Below are positions 6,625 to 7,307 of a stretch of 7,307 bases of DNA, in pieces. The DNA lies in the NCBI GenBank assembly GCA_019242465.1, contig JAFAVL010000778.1, positions 1-7,307 of the forward strand, written 5' to 3'. The notes below the pieces were generated by a model that saw only the letters and a list, made by a program, of their open reading frames with translations, had not been told where the DNA came from and made no database searches. Position 1 is the stretch's first letter, and every line of letters begins with the position of its first letter. The DNA comes from Chroococcidiopsidaceae cyanobacterium CP_BM_RX_35. GTDB lineage: Bacteria; Cyanobacteriota; Cyanobacteriia; Cyanobacteriales; Chroococcidiopsidaceae. The position numbers were made by a program, and so were the translations under genes.

Positions 6625-6636
6625 AGAAATCCGGGT
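6625..6636. repeat. IS terminal inverted repeat, transposase 5' side (IRL)
   Basis: AGAAATCCGGGT is the exact reverse complement of the repeat at the other end of the element. The first host base beyond it is 6637, only 56 bp before the start of the metallo-beta-lactamase-fold gene. Confidence 0.88.
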
Positions 6637-6692
6637 AAACTGGTAGATTATTACTCGGAGATCGCCTTAATAATGGTTTGGCAGAAAGCCCA

Positions 6693-7307
6693 ATGAAAAC
6701 TCAAGTGCCAGGCATCTACCAATTTGAGCTAGGCAATTTCGTCATCACGGTGCTTAGTGACGGCACAGTACCGCAGGATCTTTACACCCTCCTGACCAAT
6801 CCGAACCAAGGAAAGATCGATAGCCTCCTGCATCGGAGCTTTCTTGCGAATCCTGTTGAGACCTCGATCAATGTGTTTCTGATCGATACCGGAGGCAAAC
6901 GCGTGTTGGTAGACACGGGCGCAGGAGAATTGTTTGGACCGAAGCTGGGTGGGAGGCTACAGACATCACTGAAGGCGGTGCGCTGTGCTCCCGATGAAAT
7001 CGATGTGGTTCTCCTAACCCATATTCACACTGATCACAGCGGTGGTCTCGTCGAAGGTGGGCAACTAATGTTTCCTGTCGCTACAGTCTATGTTGGTAAG
7101 CCTGATGTTGATTTTTGGCTCGATCACGCTAATGCAGAAAGAGCGCAACCCAACCGCAGAAGATCTTTTGACGGAGCACTCAAGACGGTTAAACCCTATC
7201 TTGCTGCAGGCAAGCTTAAACCGTTTTCCGGTGAGACGGTTATTCTCCCAGGAATTACGGCACATCCCACGCCTGGACACACACCTGGACACAGTTGCTA
7301 CCTCGTT
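6693..7307 (+). CDS. Metallo-beta-lactamase-fold hydrolase (3' end beyond the window)
   Basis: The frame from ATG 6693 stays open for 205 codons to the window edge. It has the MBL metal-binding motif THIHTDHSGG (109-118; ligands H110, H112, D114, H115), the preceding strand VLVDTGAGELFGP (71-83), and TPGHTPGHS (193-201), where H200 is the likely next metal ligand. The fold fits a di-metal hydrolase of the lactonase-like MBL group, but the substrate cannot be told from this. The N-terminus MKTQVPGIYQFELGNFVITV matches the start of the mature domain in relatives that, as I recall, often carry an export signal before it; none is visible here. There is no strong Shine-Dalgarno sequence. The frame is also open upstream to TAA 6636-6638 at the IS junction, with an alternative TTG at 6678, so the native 5' end may have been lost. 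About two thirds of a typical-length protein is present. Confidence 0.85.
   Translation, partial: MKTQVPGIYQFELGNFVITVLSDGTVPQDLYTLLTNPNQGKIDSLLHRSFLANPVETSINVFLIDTGGKRVLVDTGAGELFGPKLGGRLQTSLKAVRCAPDEIDVVLLTHIHTDHSGGLVEGGQLMFPVATVYVGKPDVDFWLDHANAERAQPNRRRSFDGALKTVKPYLAAGKLKPFSGETVILPGITAHPTPGHTPGHSCYLV

Larger units (their letters stand above)
4857..6636 (-). mobile_element. IS1380-family insertion sequence, complete with both terminal inverted repeats
   Basis: The element is about 1.78 kb and bounded by ACCCGGATTTCT at 4857-4868 and its exact complement AGAAATCCGGGT at 6625-6636. The end sequence resembles the CCTAGATTCT terminus of the IS1380-family member ISEcp1, so the true outermost base may be the C at 4858/G at 6635. 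It holds one intact DDE transposase gene with 88 bp of leader and an unusually long 264-bp non-coding tail toward the antiporter. IS1380 elements normally duplicate 4-5 bp of target, but the flanks here (GGAG or GAGA on the left, AAAC or TAAA on the right) do not match. An intact frame and perfect repeats suggest it is, or was until recently, mobile. Confidence 0.88.

Noticed and set aside
7065..7292. 75-codon minus-strand frame at the right edge
   Set aside because: It is antisense to the MBL-fold gene, whose metal-binding motifs are plain in the plus-strand frame.

Overview
The window most likely comes from a cyanobacterium. The envelope proteins read like cyanobacterial homologues: the CPA1 antiporter closely resembles Synechocystis NhaS1 as I remember it, and the BrkB protein has the compact form common in that phylum. 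One HIP1 octamer (GCGATCGC, 712-719), a cyanobacterial genome signature, lies inside the BrkB gene. I cannot name a genus.

Layout, left to right. Positions 1-63 (+) hold the last 20 codons of a gene that looks like the end of a histidine kinase ATPase domain. Positions 64-576 are non-coding. A YihY/BrkB-family membrane protein (577-1536, +) runs tail to tail, with 15 bp between stop codons, into a 52-codon Pmp3/YqaE proteolipid gene (1552-1710, -). A second non-coding stretch follows (1711-2233). An AI-2E/PerM-family permease (2234-3256, -) comes next, then a CPA1 Na+/H+ antiporter (3380-4816, -) whose 5' end is missing. The missing end coincides with a complete-looking IS1380-family insertion sequence (4857-6636) with an intact 475-residue DDE transposase on the minus strand. 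Immediately right of the IS, a metallo-beta-lactamase-fold hydrolase (6693 onward, +) runs off the window.

Biology. Apart from the IS and the two edge genes, every gene encodes an integral membrane protein. Two of them (CPA1 antiporter, Pmp3) belong to families tied to sodium or membrane stress, and some AI-2E-family members have been reported to exchange Na+ for H+. A loose salt/membrane-homeostasis neighbourhood is a reasonable inference, but the genes are not one operon. The main event is structural: the IS sits exactly where the antiporter reading frame loses its N-terminal membrane segment, no target-site duplication is visible, and the missing 5' part is not on the far side. This suggests an IS-associated deletion or rearrangement rather than a simple insertion. 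The antiporter is now expressed, if at all, from whatever the IS end supplies. I see no CRISPR array, tRNA or rRNA, and no convincing new multi-gene system.
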